Part shown: piece after piece, positions 34,238-40,935 of the stretch | Position numbering within the stretch: position 1 is the first letter of the stretch | Layout of the letters: each line of letters opens with the position of its first letter | Assembly (NCBI RefSeq): GCF_003944765.1 | Contig: NZ_RWIU01000002.1 | Location: 682,001 to 746,000 of the forward strand | Direction: 5' to 3' | Source: Hymenobacter perfusus | GTDB taxonomy: Bacteria > Bacteroidota > Bacteroidia > Cytophagales > Hymenobacteraceae | DNA: 64,000 bases | Made by a program: the position numbers and the translations under genes | The notes under the pieces: model-generated | The model's database searches: none | Told to the model about the DNA's origin: nothing | Seen by the model: the letters and a program-made list of their open reading frames with translations, nothing else

Positions 34238-36298
34238 TTAGGCACGTCCAATGCCCAATTTGTCAAATAGAATTTGGTTGCGCTGTTTAGCGTCCTTAAT
34301 TAGTTTGTCGAATGAAATAACCTCAAAATATGCCTTTGTATTTGGGTTGTACCAAAAATATCCTTCTCCATCTGCAGTTTCAGTAAATCCTCTGTCGCTG
34401 GCATAGTCTCTTACTGGTTGAATTAGGTCGCATATGACGTAGCAGTAAAACTTAGCGCCTTTGGGATTTATTGGACGACCATCATCTGTTTTCGCTTTGC
34501 CAGAATGAACGTAATTTACATAGCGTTGTACTTGCGCTATTGGGTCGTCATCCTGACCGGAATAATAATCTCGCATTGGTCTTTTAAACTCAATTATAGT
34601 AAAAGTATCAAAAGGTGCAGATTGACTATCTGTATAAAGTAGATTTTTATTAATCTTTGTAGTTGGTGTTAATATTATATCTGGTTTAGGAGAATCTTTA
34701 TCGCCTTCATCCAATGGTTTGTCAGAACGTAAATATCTGTGATAAGAAAGTCTTTCATCAATTAACCACAAATTGTGTTCTGAATAATCAACCTCATCTG
34801 AAGTTTTTCGCATAGGAAAGACTATATTATGAATTCTCGATTCTTTCTCATATGTATTGTCGTCAGTCAACTTTAGAGCTTTTTCAAATAGCATAAGAAT
34901 CATCTTCCTTTGAACGACATAATCAGCTAAATCTGATTTTGTCATATCATTGATCATTCCCATGATTTTTTGTAGATCCTTCGTGAAATCCTCTGTATTT
35001 GGATGATTTGCTTGACTTTGATTTAAAATTCTACCAACTCCTATACGAGTTTCTATAACAAGATCATTGCGAAGTTTGTGTAATTCGATATCTAATTTAT
35101 CATAGCTAAGGCCAAGCTTGATCTTGTCAATTCTTTCTGTGTATTTAAGAAGCGATTTGTATTGGGGGGCTTCAGACTCCACAAATTCTCTAATATAGTC
35201 CTGCTTTTCCTCCCGTATGGCAACTAGGAATTCATCCAAATGCTCATGAATACTTGTTAGAACACCAGCTTGTATTTCCTCAAGTGAAAGGAGAGGGCGC
35301 CCAAGAGTCTTTTTGCTTGGCGCTTTTTCAGGTATGTTAAGCTCAGTACGTTCTCTATTCACGTGTTGGTCTAAGTAAATACTACTTACAAGTACGAACA
35401 CGTCAAATAGCTGGCCATTGCCATCTTGCAATGGACGCTGGAGATTTGGAATTAGGCTGGCTAATGATTTAGAAACTACTACGCGTTTGTTGCCACTATA
35501 TAATATAGAGTGCCTCGCTTTGCCATCTTCATTTTTTATATATAGGAATGCAATATGAAATGTATAGGAAGATATTTCTACTGAATCAGCGTCTTTGTCT
35601 AGTAAAAATTCTTGTTGAAATCTGTTTTTGAGATTGAACTGTGTAGAACTATTATGGCTAATGTTTTCGCGTAAAATGATATCGGGGCAGCTATTGTCAA
35701 CTAAATAATCAATATGGTGTTCGATAATAGAATCAGCAAGTTCTTCTAATGGAATAGAATATGGTTCTACATATTCAGGTTTTATATTCCGAAGAAATAA
35801 TTTCGTTCCACTTGATTTATTGCTATCTTCTAGTAATGGCGCTGATTGAGGGTCAACAATAGGGTCTTTGTCATTCAAGATAAATGAAAAAGAACGTTTG
35901 TGTAATTTTTGGTCGGATAAATCCTTGTACACGGATCTTATTTCGGCGTGGTCAAATACTTTTAACCATAAAAATCTGCCAATACCTTTACATCCTCTGT
36001 TTAACTTATATGTAGACTCAGCAGTTTGAAAAGACACATAATTGTTTTTAGTAAATCCAACGCCATTATCCTCGATTACAATGTCTTTTACAGGTTGTAA
36101 TCCATCAATAGGAGAGCCATTGGGGTCACGCCGAACTTCAATTTCAATTTTTCCTTCTAGGGTAGGGCGATTACGCTGAGCATCATCAATAGACTGAAGG
36201 GAGTTAACAATAGCCTCATGTAAAGCCATTAGGCTTTTTTCAGCAGGAAGTTGAATATTATTCACTTTCCCAACTACATTGGTTTTTATGCGTGGCAT
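34238..36298 (-). CDS. GHKL ATPase fused to a PD-(D/E)XK nuclease-like domain
   Basis: A 686-residue protein. N-terminal Bergerat ATPase domain: N-box LHEAIVNSLQSIDDA (E28, N32), IEDNGVGF (D77, G79, G81), GCKGIGRF (102–109), as in MORC/Hsp90-like GHKL ATPases. A long middle region (about 230–520) is helical. The C-terminus has a RecB-type nuclease signature: D540 (KPDIIL), E570 and K572 (IIEFKRP), and QxxxY at 589–593. It is far more AT-rich than the prophage, a sign of transfer. With the gene at 33686 it forms a two-gene unit between integrase and repressor, a usual site for phage-carried defence genes. Defence is inferred. Confidence 0.8.
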   Translation of the reverse strand: MPRIKTNVVGKVNNIQLPAEKSLMALHEAIVNSLQSIDDAQRNRPTLEGKIEIEVRRDPNGSPIDGLQPVKDIVIEDNGVGFTKNNYVSFQTAESTYKLNRGCKGIGRFLWLKVFDHAEIRSVYKDLSDQKLHKRSFSFILNDKDPIVDPQSAPLLEDSNKSSGTKLFLRNIKPEYVEPYSIPLEELADSIIEHHIDYLVDNSCPDIILRENISHNSSTQFNLKNRFQQEFLLDKDADSVEISSYTFHIAFLYIKNEDGKARHSILYSGNKRVVVSKSLASLIPNLQRPLQDGNGQLFDVFVLVSSIYLDQHVNRERTELNIPEKAPSKKTLGRPLLSLEEIQAGVLTSIHEHLDEFLVAIREEKQDYIREFVESEAPQYKSLLKYTERIDKIKLGLSYDKLDIELHKLRNDLVIETRIGVGRILNQSQANHPNTEDFTKDLQKIMGMINDMTKSDLADYVVQRKMILMLFEKALKLTDDNTYEKESRIHNIVFPMRKTSDEVDYSEHNLWLIDERLSYHRYLRSDKPLDEGDKDSPKPDIILTPTTKINKNLLYTDSQSAPFDTFTIIEFKRPMRDYYSGQDDDPIAQVQRYVNYVHSGKAKTDDGRPINPKGAKFYCYVICDLIQPVRDYASDRGFTETADGEGYFWYNPNTKAYFEVISFDKLIKDAKQRNQILFDKLGIGRA

Positions 36299-36426
36299 GT
36301 TGTTCTAATATCAGAAAAGGGCTGTGGTTAGGGCAGCCTGTGGCTTGTTTGTTTACCTGCATTTCCAGCAGATGAATGCTGTGTTCCTCAAATAACCTCT
36401 GCGTTGTGCTTCACAGAGATACAAAG

Positions 36427-36464
36427 ATCAATTAGCCCGGTTATGCCCCCCACGGAGCAACGAC
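36427..36464. repeat. 38-bp direct repeat, copy 1
   Basis: Identical to 36629–36666, which encodes the end of the repressor (GGHNRAN-stop). This copy is a non-coding remnant downstream of the small membrane protein gene. Confidence 0.9.
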
Positions 36465-36504
36465 GGCATCTCTGGTTGCTGCCAGAGCTTTGAGAAAGTA
36501 CAGG

Positions 36505-36630
36505 CTACATTTTGCCCATTTCTCTGTCAATATCAGCGCTGGAGTCAATGTCAGGAATGAGTTGGTAGACAAGGAGAAGTAGCCCGAGTAAGACCAATAC
36601 TCCAATTAGTATCTTCTTCAGCAGTCGCAT
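36505..36630 (-). CDS. 41-residue single-span membrane protein coupled to the repressor
   Basis: Minus-strand frame starting MRLLKKILIGVLVLLGLLLLVYQLIPDID: a basic start, one transmembrane helix, and an acidic tail (DSSADIDREMGKM). Its ATG (36628–36630) overlaps the repressor stop as TGATG, so it should be translated by reinitiation and expressed in the lysogen. A 38-bp direct repeat flanks it. Such a gene would suit superinfection exclusion or an immunity accessory role, but this is inference. Confidence 0.55.
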   Translation of the reverse strand: MRLLKKILIGVLVLLGLLLLVYQLIPDIDSSADIDREMGKM

Positions 36631-36666
36631 CAATTAGCCCGGTTATGCCCCCCACGGAGCAACGAC
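36629..36666. repeat. 38-bp direct repeat, copy 2 (repressor 3' end)
   Basis: Identical to 36427–36464; includes the last codons and stop of the repressor gene. The pair encloses the small membrane protein gene. Confidence 0.9.
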
Positions 36667-37121
36667 AGCACTTCCTCCTTGGCGGCGATAAGCGCGTCTT
36701 TCGATTCAATCAATGCGTCTCGGCTGGCTACAAGCGTCCAGAGCATCTCAACCTCTTTCTGGGCAGACGCTAGGTCGCGGCGGCATTCCTCCAGCGTGAC
36801 GTTGTTGGTGATGGTGTTGTGGTTGCCCGAGTTGGTCTGGACGTGTCCCTTGTTCTTGGGCGCGGAAACGCTTGTATCCTGCGACGTCGAGCCGTCAGTG
36901 AGAAACATCTCACCTCGGCCGAGTAGCAGCCACATTGGATTTAGGTTCTCAATTGTAGCAACCAAAGCACCGATATAATCGGCGCTAGGAACTGAGCCAC
37001 GATCAATGTAGCCTCTTGTCGTGCTTTCATTGACGCCATACTTCTGACTAAAGCTCCTGGTATTTAAGCCAAGTGATTTGATCAAAATTTTAAGCCTTTG
37101 ACTTACAGTCTCTTGAGACAT
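36630..37121 (-). CDS. prophage XRE-family repressor
   Basis: A 163-residue protein: N-terminal XRE domain (about 1–70, SFSQKYGVNESTTRGYIDRGSVPSADYI type HTH, ending NPMWLLLGRGEMF), a linker, an NSGNHNTITNNV strand, and a C-terminal coiled coil (LASAQKEVEMLWTLVASRDALIESKDALIAAKEEVLSLL). This is the standard layout of Bacteroidota phage repressors and has no RecA-type autocleavage domain. ATG at 37121 is directly next to operator-like repeats and divergent from a rightward promoter, the position of a CI-type lysogeny switch. Confidence 0.8.
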   Translation of the reverse strand: MSQETVSQRLKILIKSLGLNTRSFSQKYGVNESTTRGYIDRGSVPSADYIGALVATIENLNPMWLLLGRGEMFLTDGSTSQDTSVSAPKNKGHVQTNSGNHNTITNNVTLEECRRDLASAQKEVEMLWTLVASRDALIESKDALIAAKEEVLSLLRGGHNRAN

Positions 37122-37127
37122 ATATAA

Positions 37128-37179
37128 CCCGATTGTGTATTTATTTTAAGCCCAATTGTATACTTGTATCTCAATCGGG
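37128..37179. promoter_or_regulatory. three operator-like sites
   Basis: CCCGATTGTGTAT at 37128–37140, CCCAATTGTATAC at 37151–37163, and the inverted CCCGATTGAGATAC at 37166–37179 share the core CCC(G/A)ATTG. They fill the gap between the repressor gene and the early promoter, as expected for repressor binding sites. Confidence 0.65.
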
Positions 37180-37189
37180 CGTATGTTTG
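37156..37189 (+). promoter_or_regulatory. early rightward promoter
   Basis: TTG at 37156–37158, 23-nt spacer, TATGTTTG at 37182–37189. It overlaps two of the three operator sites, so repressor binding would block it. Confidence 0.65.
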
Positions 37190-37241
37190 TACGTACTCGC
37201 TGCCCAAGTAAAGCATCCGGCAGCCAAAGCGTCCAAACACG

Positions 37242-37727
37242 ATGGAAGAGCCCGCCGCTTATCAAGTCCTTGAGAACACCCTCCACCTGAGCGAGCCGAT
37301 TGCTGCGCTGCTGCGGGAGAATGGCTTTTTTACCACCCGCCTCGTGGATGCCGGCGAGGAGCAGGCGGTACTCGGTGGCTGGAATGGCCCGGGTGGGCAG
37401 CATTTCCAGGCCACCTACCAGCTCAACACCCGCACCGGCCGCCAAACCTTCGAGCTGAAGGCCCGGCATGGCGCGTACCGTGCCGAACTGGGCCAGCTGC
37501 TGGTGCGCGGCCCCGAGGACGTGCAGTTTCTGCTCGATGGCTGGCTGGTGCTGGCCGAAGCCCGCGCCGCCGCTACCGCTGCCAGAGCTGCTGAAGTAGC
37601 CGCAGCCCCTCCAGTAGCAGCTCCCGCTCCCCGGCCCACGAGTGATGCACGTGGGGAGAAGGGGCCAGCAGCTCCAGCAGATCATCGGCCCGGTACGGCA
37701 CCGAGGGCTCCTGCGGCAGGTAGTTGA
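37242..37727 (+). CDS. first early phage protein, hypothetical
   Basis: A frame of 161 codons. The first 110 residues (EEPAAYQVLENTLHLSEPIAALL … ELGQLLVRGPEDVQFLLDGWLVLAEA) look like a real small domain with high GC at third codon positions. From about 37573 the frame becomes Ala/Pro-rich with low third-position GC and overlaps an opposite-strand gene, so the tail may be read-through after loss of the original stop. First gene after the early promoter. No family recognised. Confidence 0.6.
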   Translation: MEEPAAYQVLENTLHLSEPIAALLRENGFFTTRLVDAGEEQAVLGGWNGPGGQHFQATYQLNTRTGRQTFELKARHGAYRAELGQLLVRGPEDVQFLLDGWLVLAEARAAATAARAAEVAAAPPVAAPAPRPTSDARGEKGPAAPADHRPGTAPRAPAAGS

Positions 37728-37845
37728 ACAGAAACCGCCGCGCCTGGGCCAGCGGGCCGTTGCCATCCGTCTCCTGGCCCTCGGTGGCCCCTTCCAGTTG
37801 CTGGCCGAGGAGTTGAAGCTGGGAGAGAGGGGAGAGTTCGGCCAT
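37573..37845 (-). CDS. hypothetical phage protein
   Basis: A 90-residue minus-strand frame (MAELSPLSQLQLLGQQLEG … RADDLLELLAPSPHVHH … ELLLEGLRLLQQLWQR), mostly helical, with a strong codon bias toward GC at third positions, better than the opposite strand. ATG at 37845. It converges on and overlaps the first early gene by 155 nt. Unknown function. Confidence 0.55.
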   Translation of the reverse strand: MAELSPLSQLQLLGQQLEGATEGQETDGNGPLAQARRFLFNYLPQEPSVPYRADDLLELLAPSPHVHHSWAGERELLLEGLRLLQQLWQR

Positions 37846-37896
37846 TAAGCAAAGACATACATACGCGTTCCAAATCTACTCTTTTTCCCCATTCTC

Positions 37897-38154
37897 ATGA
37901 CGGAGAAGCAGAAATACTATGCCCTGCAAGCCCTCGTGTGCGAGCAGCTGCCCCACTTCGCCGTGGATCGGGCCATTCGCGCCGGCTACGGCCAGCAGTA
38001 CGCCTCGGCCTCCACGCGCCTGGCGCACGTCAAGCAGGGCAAAGTGGCCAGCCTGCCCGATCTGCTGGCCCTGGTGGAGCATTCGCTGCCCGAGTTCCCG
38101 ATTCCCGCGCACCTGCGCCCCGAGGGCACCAGCGCGCCCCTGTTCGAGAAGTAG
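37897..38154 (+). CDS. hypothetical early phage protein
   Basis: An 85-residue protein (TEKQKYYALQALVCEQLPHFAVDRAIRAGYGQQYASASTRLAHVKQGK…) whose central part resembles a small helix-turn-helix (a 'YGQQYASASTRLAHVKQGK' segment is like an XRE recognition region). It could be a Cro-like regulator, since it lies early in the rightward operon; unproven. ATG at 37897. Confidence 0.6.
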   Translation: MTEKQKYYALQALVCEQLPHFAVDRAIRAGYGQQYASASTRLAHVKQGKVASLPDLLALVEHSLPEFPIPAHLRPEGTSAPLFEK

Positions 38155-38185
38155 TCCACTTTTCCCTCTCTATACCCGCTTTGCT

Positions 38186-38473
38186 ATGCACCTCAACACC
38201 GACCCCCAGGCCCCGGCCCGCCGCCCGTGCCTGCGCGATTTGGCGCGCCTGACGACCACGCTGCTGCCGCCCGCCCTGGTAATGCTCACGCCCCTGGAAG
38301 AGCTGGAGCGCCGCTGCCAGGAAATCGATTTGACCCACCCCGAGTACCGGGAGGAAACGCCGCTGGTGCGCGCCTACGAGCGGCGGCGGCGCACCCAGCT
38401 GAGCGGGGCGCTGCGCCTGGTGCGCACCGGCACGGCCGCGCCCGCCTTCTCGGAATCCGCCACGCGTGCCTAA
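38186..38473 (+). CDS. hypothetical early phage protein
   Basis: A 95-residue protein (MHLNTDPQAPARRPCLRDLARLTTTLLP … EELERRCQEIDLTHPEYREETPLVRAYERRRRTQL), Arg-rich and helical, no recognised domain. ATG at 38186, 31 bp after the previous gene and 11 bp before the next: part of the early operon. Confidence 0.55.
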   Translation: MHLNTDPQAPARRPCLRDLARLTTTLLPPALVMLTPLEELERRCQEIDLTHPEYREETPLVRAYERRRRTQLSGALRLVRTGTAAPAFSESATRA

Positions 38474-38484
38474 CTGCCCCGGCC

Positions 38485-38799
38485 ATGCCCAAACAGCTGT
38501 TTTTCCCGCCGATTTCGCTCACCGATGCCCGCACCGGCAAGCGCGTGCGGGTGCAGGAGTTGCCCCAGGGAGCCGCCCTGGTGCCCACGCCCGAGCCCAT
38601 CCTGGGCTACACCTACCAACGCGGCCACCTCACGGTGTACGTGAGCGGCCCGATGGCCCCCGAGCTGCGCACGGCCCAGCAGGAGGGAAGCCTGGCCCAG
38701 GAAGTGCTGCTGGTGGCCCAGTTGCCCGCCGGCATCCGCGAAATCGACCTCACCGACTGCCGGCGCGAGTTTCGCCTGCTGCTGCCCCAGGCCGCCTGA
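38485..38799 (+). CDS. hypothetical early phage protein
   Basis: A 104-residue protein (MPKQLFFPPISLTDARTGKRVRVQELPQGAALVPTPEP … LVAQLPAGIREIDLTDCRREFRLLLPQ), beta-rich. No family recognised. ATG at 38485, closely following the previous gene. Confidence 0.55.
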   Translation: MPKQLFFPPISLTDARTGKRVRVQELPQGAALVPTPEPILGYTYQRGHLTVYVSGPMAPELRTAQQEGSLAQEVLLVAQLPAGIREIDLTDCRREFRLLLPQAA

Positions 38800-38837
38800 T
38801 GGACGCGCACCCTGTGCTTCCGCGCCCGGTACCGGGC

Positions 38838-39116
38838 TTACGCTACCAGGCGGGCCACGGCCAGCAGCCGCTCCTGCACCTGCGTCCAGGGCAGGCCGTG
38901 GGCCAGCCGGCCCAGGGCCTCCAGCTCCGTGAGGCCCTGGGCCACGCGGGGCTGCTGGTGGCGGGAGAGTGGCAACAGCCGGGCTTCGCGCAGCAGGCTG
39001 GTCCACTCGCGCACGTACATGCCCAGCTGCAGCTGCTCCAGGTGCGTGCCCGCCTCAATACTGGCCACCAGTTGGGCCTGCCGGTGAATGACCACCAGCT
39101 GATACAGTCCCGACAT
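38838..39116 (-). CDS. hypothetical phage protein
   Basis: A 92-residue helical protein (MSGLYQLVVIHRQAQLVASIEAGTHLEQLQLGMYVREWTSLLREARLLPLSRHQQPRV…). ATG at 39116, 9 bp after the stop of the gene at 39126, so these two leftward genes form a pair inside the otherwise rightward early region. Function unknown. Confidence 0.55.
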   Translation of the reverse strand: MSGLYQLVVIHRQAQLVASIEAGTHLEQLQLGMYVREWTSLLREARLLPLSRHQQPRVAQGLTELEALGRLAHGLPWTQVQERLLAVARLVA

Positions 39117-39125
39117 GGCCACGGC

Positions 39126-39479
39126 TCAGGAACGCTGCCCGCGCGGCGTGGTAGCCGTGGTGGGCGCCGCCGCCGCCAGGGGCGGGGTGCGCTTATCGAA
39201 CTCCGTGAGTACGTCCAGGGCCTGCCGGGCCTCGCTGAGCTGCCGCTCGCGGCTGCTGGCCGGAAAGGTCGCCGCCGCCTGCAGGTTTCTAATTACGCTT
39301 TCAAAGCGGCGCAGCAGCGCCGTTGGGCCCGCCTGCAGGGTTGGGTAGGGCACCTGCAAGAGGTGGCGCAGCAGCTCGCGGCGAATAGCAAAGAGAACGG
39401 TCGGGCCGAAGCCGGCCGACGATTCACTGGTTTCCAGCTCAGCGCGCAGCTGCTGGAGGCGAAGGTAAAGGGCAGTCAT
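39126..39479 (-). CDS. hypothetical phage protein
   Basis: A 117-residue helical protein (MTALYLRLQQLRAELETSESSAGFGPTVLFAIRRELLRHLLQ … SSRERQLSEARQALDVLTEFDKR) with an Ala/Thr-rich tail. ATG at 39479. Upstream of and probably coupled to the gene at 38838. No family recognised. Confidence 0.55.
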   Translation of the reverse strand: MTALYLRLQQLRAELETSESSAGFGPTVLFAIRRELLRHLLQVPYPTLQAGPTALLRRFESVIRNLQAAATFPASSRERQLSEARQALDVLTEFDKRTPPLAAAAPTTATTPRGQRS

Positions 39480-39735
39480 AGGGGGGGGATGTGTCCGCCT
39501 GTACGGCCCGGTTTAGGCCCGGGTTGCCATTTTAAGGCCGTTTTAAGGTGGGCGGGCCGTCTGCTGGTGCCGCTATTCCCCCGGTGGCCATGCGGGAACA
39601 AATGAGCGCCACCTTACCCGGCCCCCGCAACCTAAGCCTCCGTGACATAGGCCCCCGCGACCTAAGCTCACTCGTGGCCCGCCGGCCCCTGTCCGCCGCC
39701 CCGGCCTTTTCTTCCACCCCTTCGCCTTCGCTGCC

Positions 39736-40092
39736 ATGACCCGCGACGACCTTGCCACCGCCGGCTTCATCTCGGAACACTTCCAGGCCATTCTCTCCCA
39801 GCTGCAGGTGGTGCAGCAGGCCCTGCCCGCCGCCGGTGGGCTGCCCCGCCTGCTGAGCATCGAGCAGGTGATGGAGCACTGCGGCGTGAGCCGGGCCACC
39901 GTGCAGCGCTGGCTGCACAAGGGCAAGCCCGGCCGCCACGGCGGCACCATCCGGCTGCAGGCCTACTGGTTCAGCGCGGCCCAGCCCAGCATTCCCTGGC
40001 CCGCGCTGGCCGCCTTCGGCCAGGGCCTCGACTTCGACCTGGCCCGCCTCGATGGGGGCGACCAGGAGCCGGGTGCCCGCCGCGCCGCCTAG
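39736..40092 (+). CDS. helix-turn-helix (excisionase-type) protein
   Basis: A 118-residue protein with a central HTH_17/MerR-like domain (LLSIEQVMEHCGVSRATVQRWLHKGKPGRHGGTIRL, about 44–78), the fold used by excisionases and small phage regulators, followed by a short tail. ATG at 39736. It lies far from the integrase, so an early regulator is as likely as an excisionase. Confidence 0.75.
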   Translation: MTRDDLATAGFISEHFQAILSQLQVVQQALPAAGGLPRLLSIEQVMEHCGVSRATVQRWLHKGKPGRHGGTIRLQAYWFSAAQPSIPWPALAAFGQGLDFDLARLDGGDQEPGARRAA

Positions 40093-40158
40093 CCGCTTCG
40101 TCGCCGCTTGGTTGCCGCTTTGTCTTTTCTCTCACCGTCTTTCTCGCCTTTACTGCCC

Positions 40159-40494
40159 ATGAGCACCGCCCGCCTCTATACCGGCCCGGCCGGCCGCCTG
40201 CTGGCCGATACGCTGGCCTCCAACCTGACCCCGCCGGCCCGGGTGTACCCCACCCAGGAGCTGCCAGCCCCCGACCCGCACCGCACCCAGCGCCTGCGCA
40301 CCGAGCGCGCTGAGCTGGCGCGCGCTTTGGCGCAGGACCGGCGGCTGCTGGCCCTGGCCGCCGGGCAGGCCGGGCGCTTTCCCCAGGAAGTGGCCGACAT
40401 CCGCGCCGACGTGCGCCGCTACGAGCAGCGCCTGGCCGAAATCGAACTGGCCCTGGCATCGGCCGGGCAGAAGGGAGGGCCGGCCGATGCCTAA
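40159..40494 (+). CDS. hypothetical coiled-coil phage protein
   Basis: A 111-residue protein (MSTARLYTGPAGRLLADTL … RTQRLRTERAELARALAQDRRLLAL … ADVRRYEQRLAEIELALA), Arg/Ala/Leu-rich and helical. ATG at 40159. Its end overlaps the next gene by 8 nt. Confidence 0.55.
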   Translation: MSTARLYTGPAGRLLADTLASNLTPPARVYPTQELPAPDPHRTQRLRTERAELARALAQDRRLLALAAGQAGRFPQEVADIRADVRRYEQRLAEIELALASAGQKGGPADA

Positions 40495-40693
40495 GCTCCC
40501 GCCTTTCCTGTACCGCGTGCTGGGCCTGCTGCTGCTGCTCGCCCTGGTGCTGTTCGTGCTCAAGGCCGCTGGCCACCTGGCCCTGAGCTGGTGGTGGGCC
40601 ACGGCCCCGCTCTGGGCCCCCTGGCTGCTGGCCCTGGCCGCGGCCGTGCTGCTGCTGAGCGTGAGCCTGCTGCTGCGCACGGTGCGCCGCTAG
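40487..40693 (+). CDS. small two-span membrane protein
   Basis: A 68-residue protein with two hydrophobic helices (about 8–30, VLGLLLLLALVLFVLKAAGHL, and 40–64, APWLLALAAAVLLLSVSLLL) and an Arg-rich end. ATG at 40487 overlaps the previous stop. A holin is possible from topology, but a holin-like gene sits with the lysozyme at 59292, so the role is open. Confidence 0.6.
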   Translation: MPKLPPFLYRVLGLLLLLALVLFVLKAAGHLALSWWWATAPLWAPWLLALAAAVLLLSVSLLLRTVRR

Positions 40694-40761
40694 GCCCCGC
40701 CCGTTTTCCATCCCGCACACCTATGCACACCGCCCCCGTCGGCGCTTGAAGAAGCCGACCG

Positions 40762-40809
40762 TTCCCACGGATGGGAATGAACTAGGGACCGGGCCAGCGC
40801 GCGCTGGCC
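40762..40809. promoter_or_regulatory. two palindromes before the replication gene
   Basis: TTCCCACGGATGGGAA (40762–40777) and a perfect 18-bp palindrome GGCCAGCGCGCGCTGGCC (40792–40809) in the 240-bp gap before the initiator gene. Candidates for operator, attenuator or iteron sites. Confidence 0.45.
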
Positions 40810-40935
40810 GGGGGCACGGAGGCCCAGCAACCCTGGCGCCGGCCACGAGCCCACCGGACGGGAATACCCGCCCCCCGGCCCCGCTCTGGCCACCTTTTAC
40901 CCCGCTCTCACTCACCGTTCGCTCGCTCTTTCTTC

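Noticed and set aside
36400..36426. Resemblance to the CGCAGAGG repeat family near CCTCTGCG
   Set aside because: Only a short match without the tandem structure seen at 6760.
40487..40693. Holin call for the small two-span protein
   Set aside because: A holin-like gene is already next to the lysozyme, and this one lies in the early region; topology alone is not enough.
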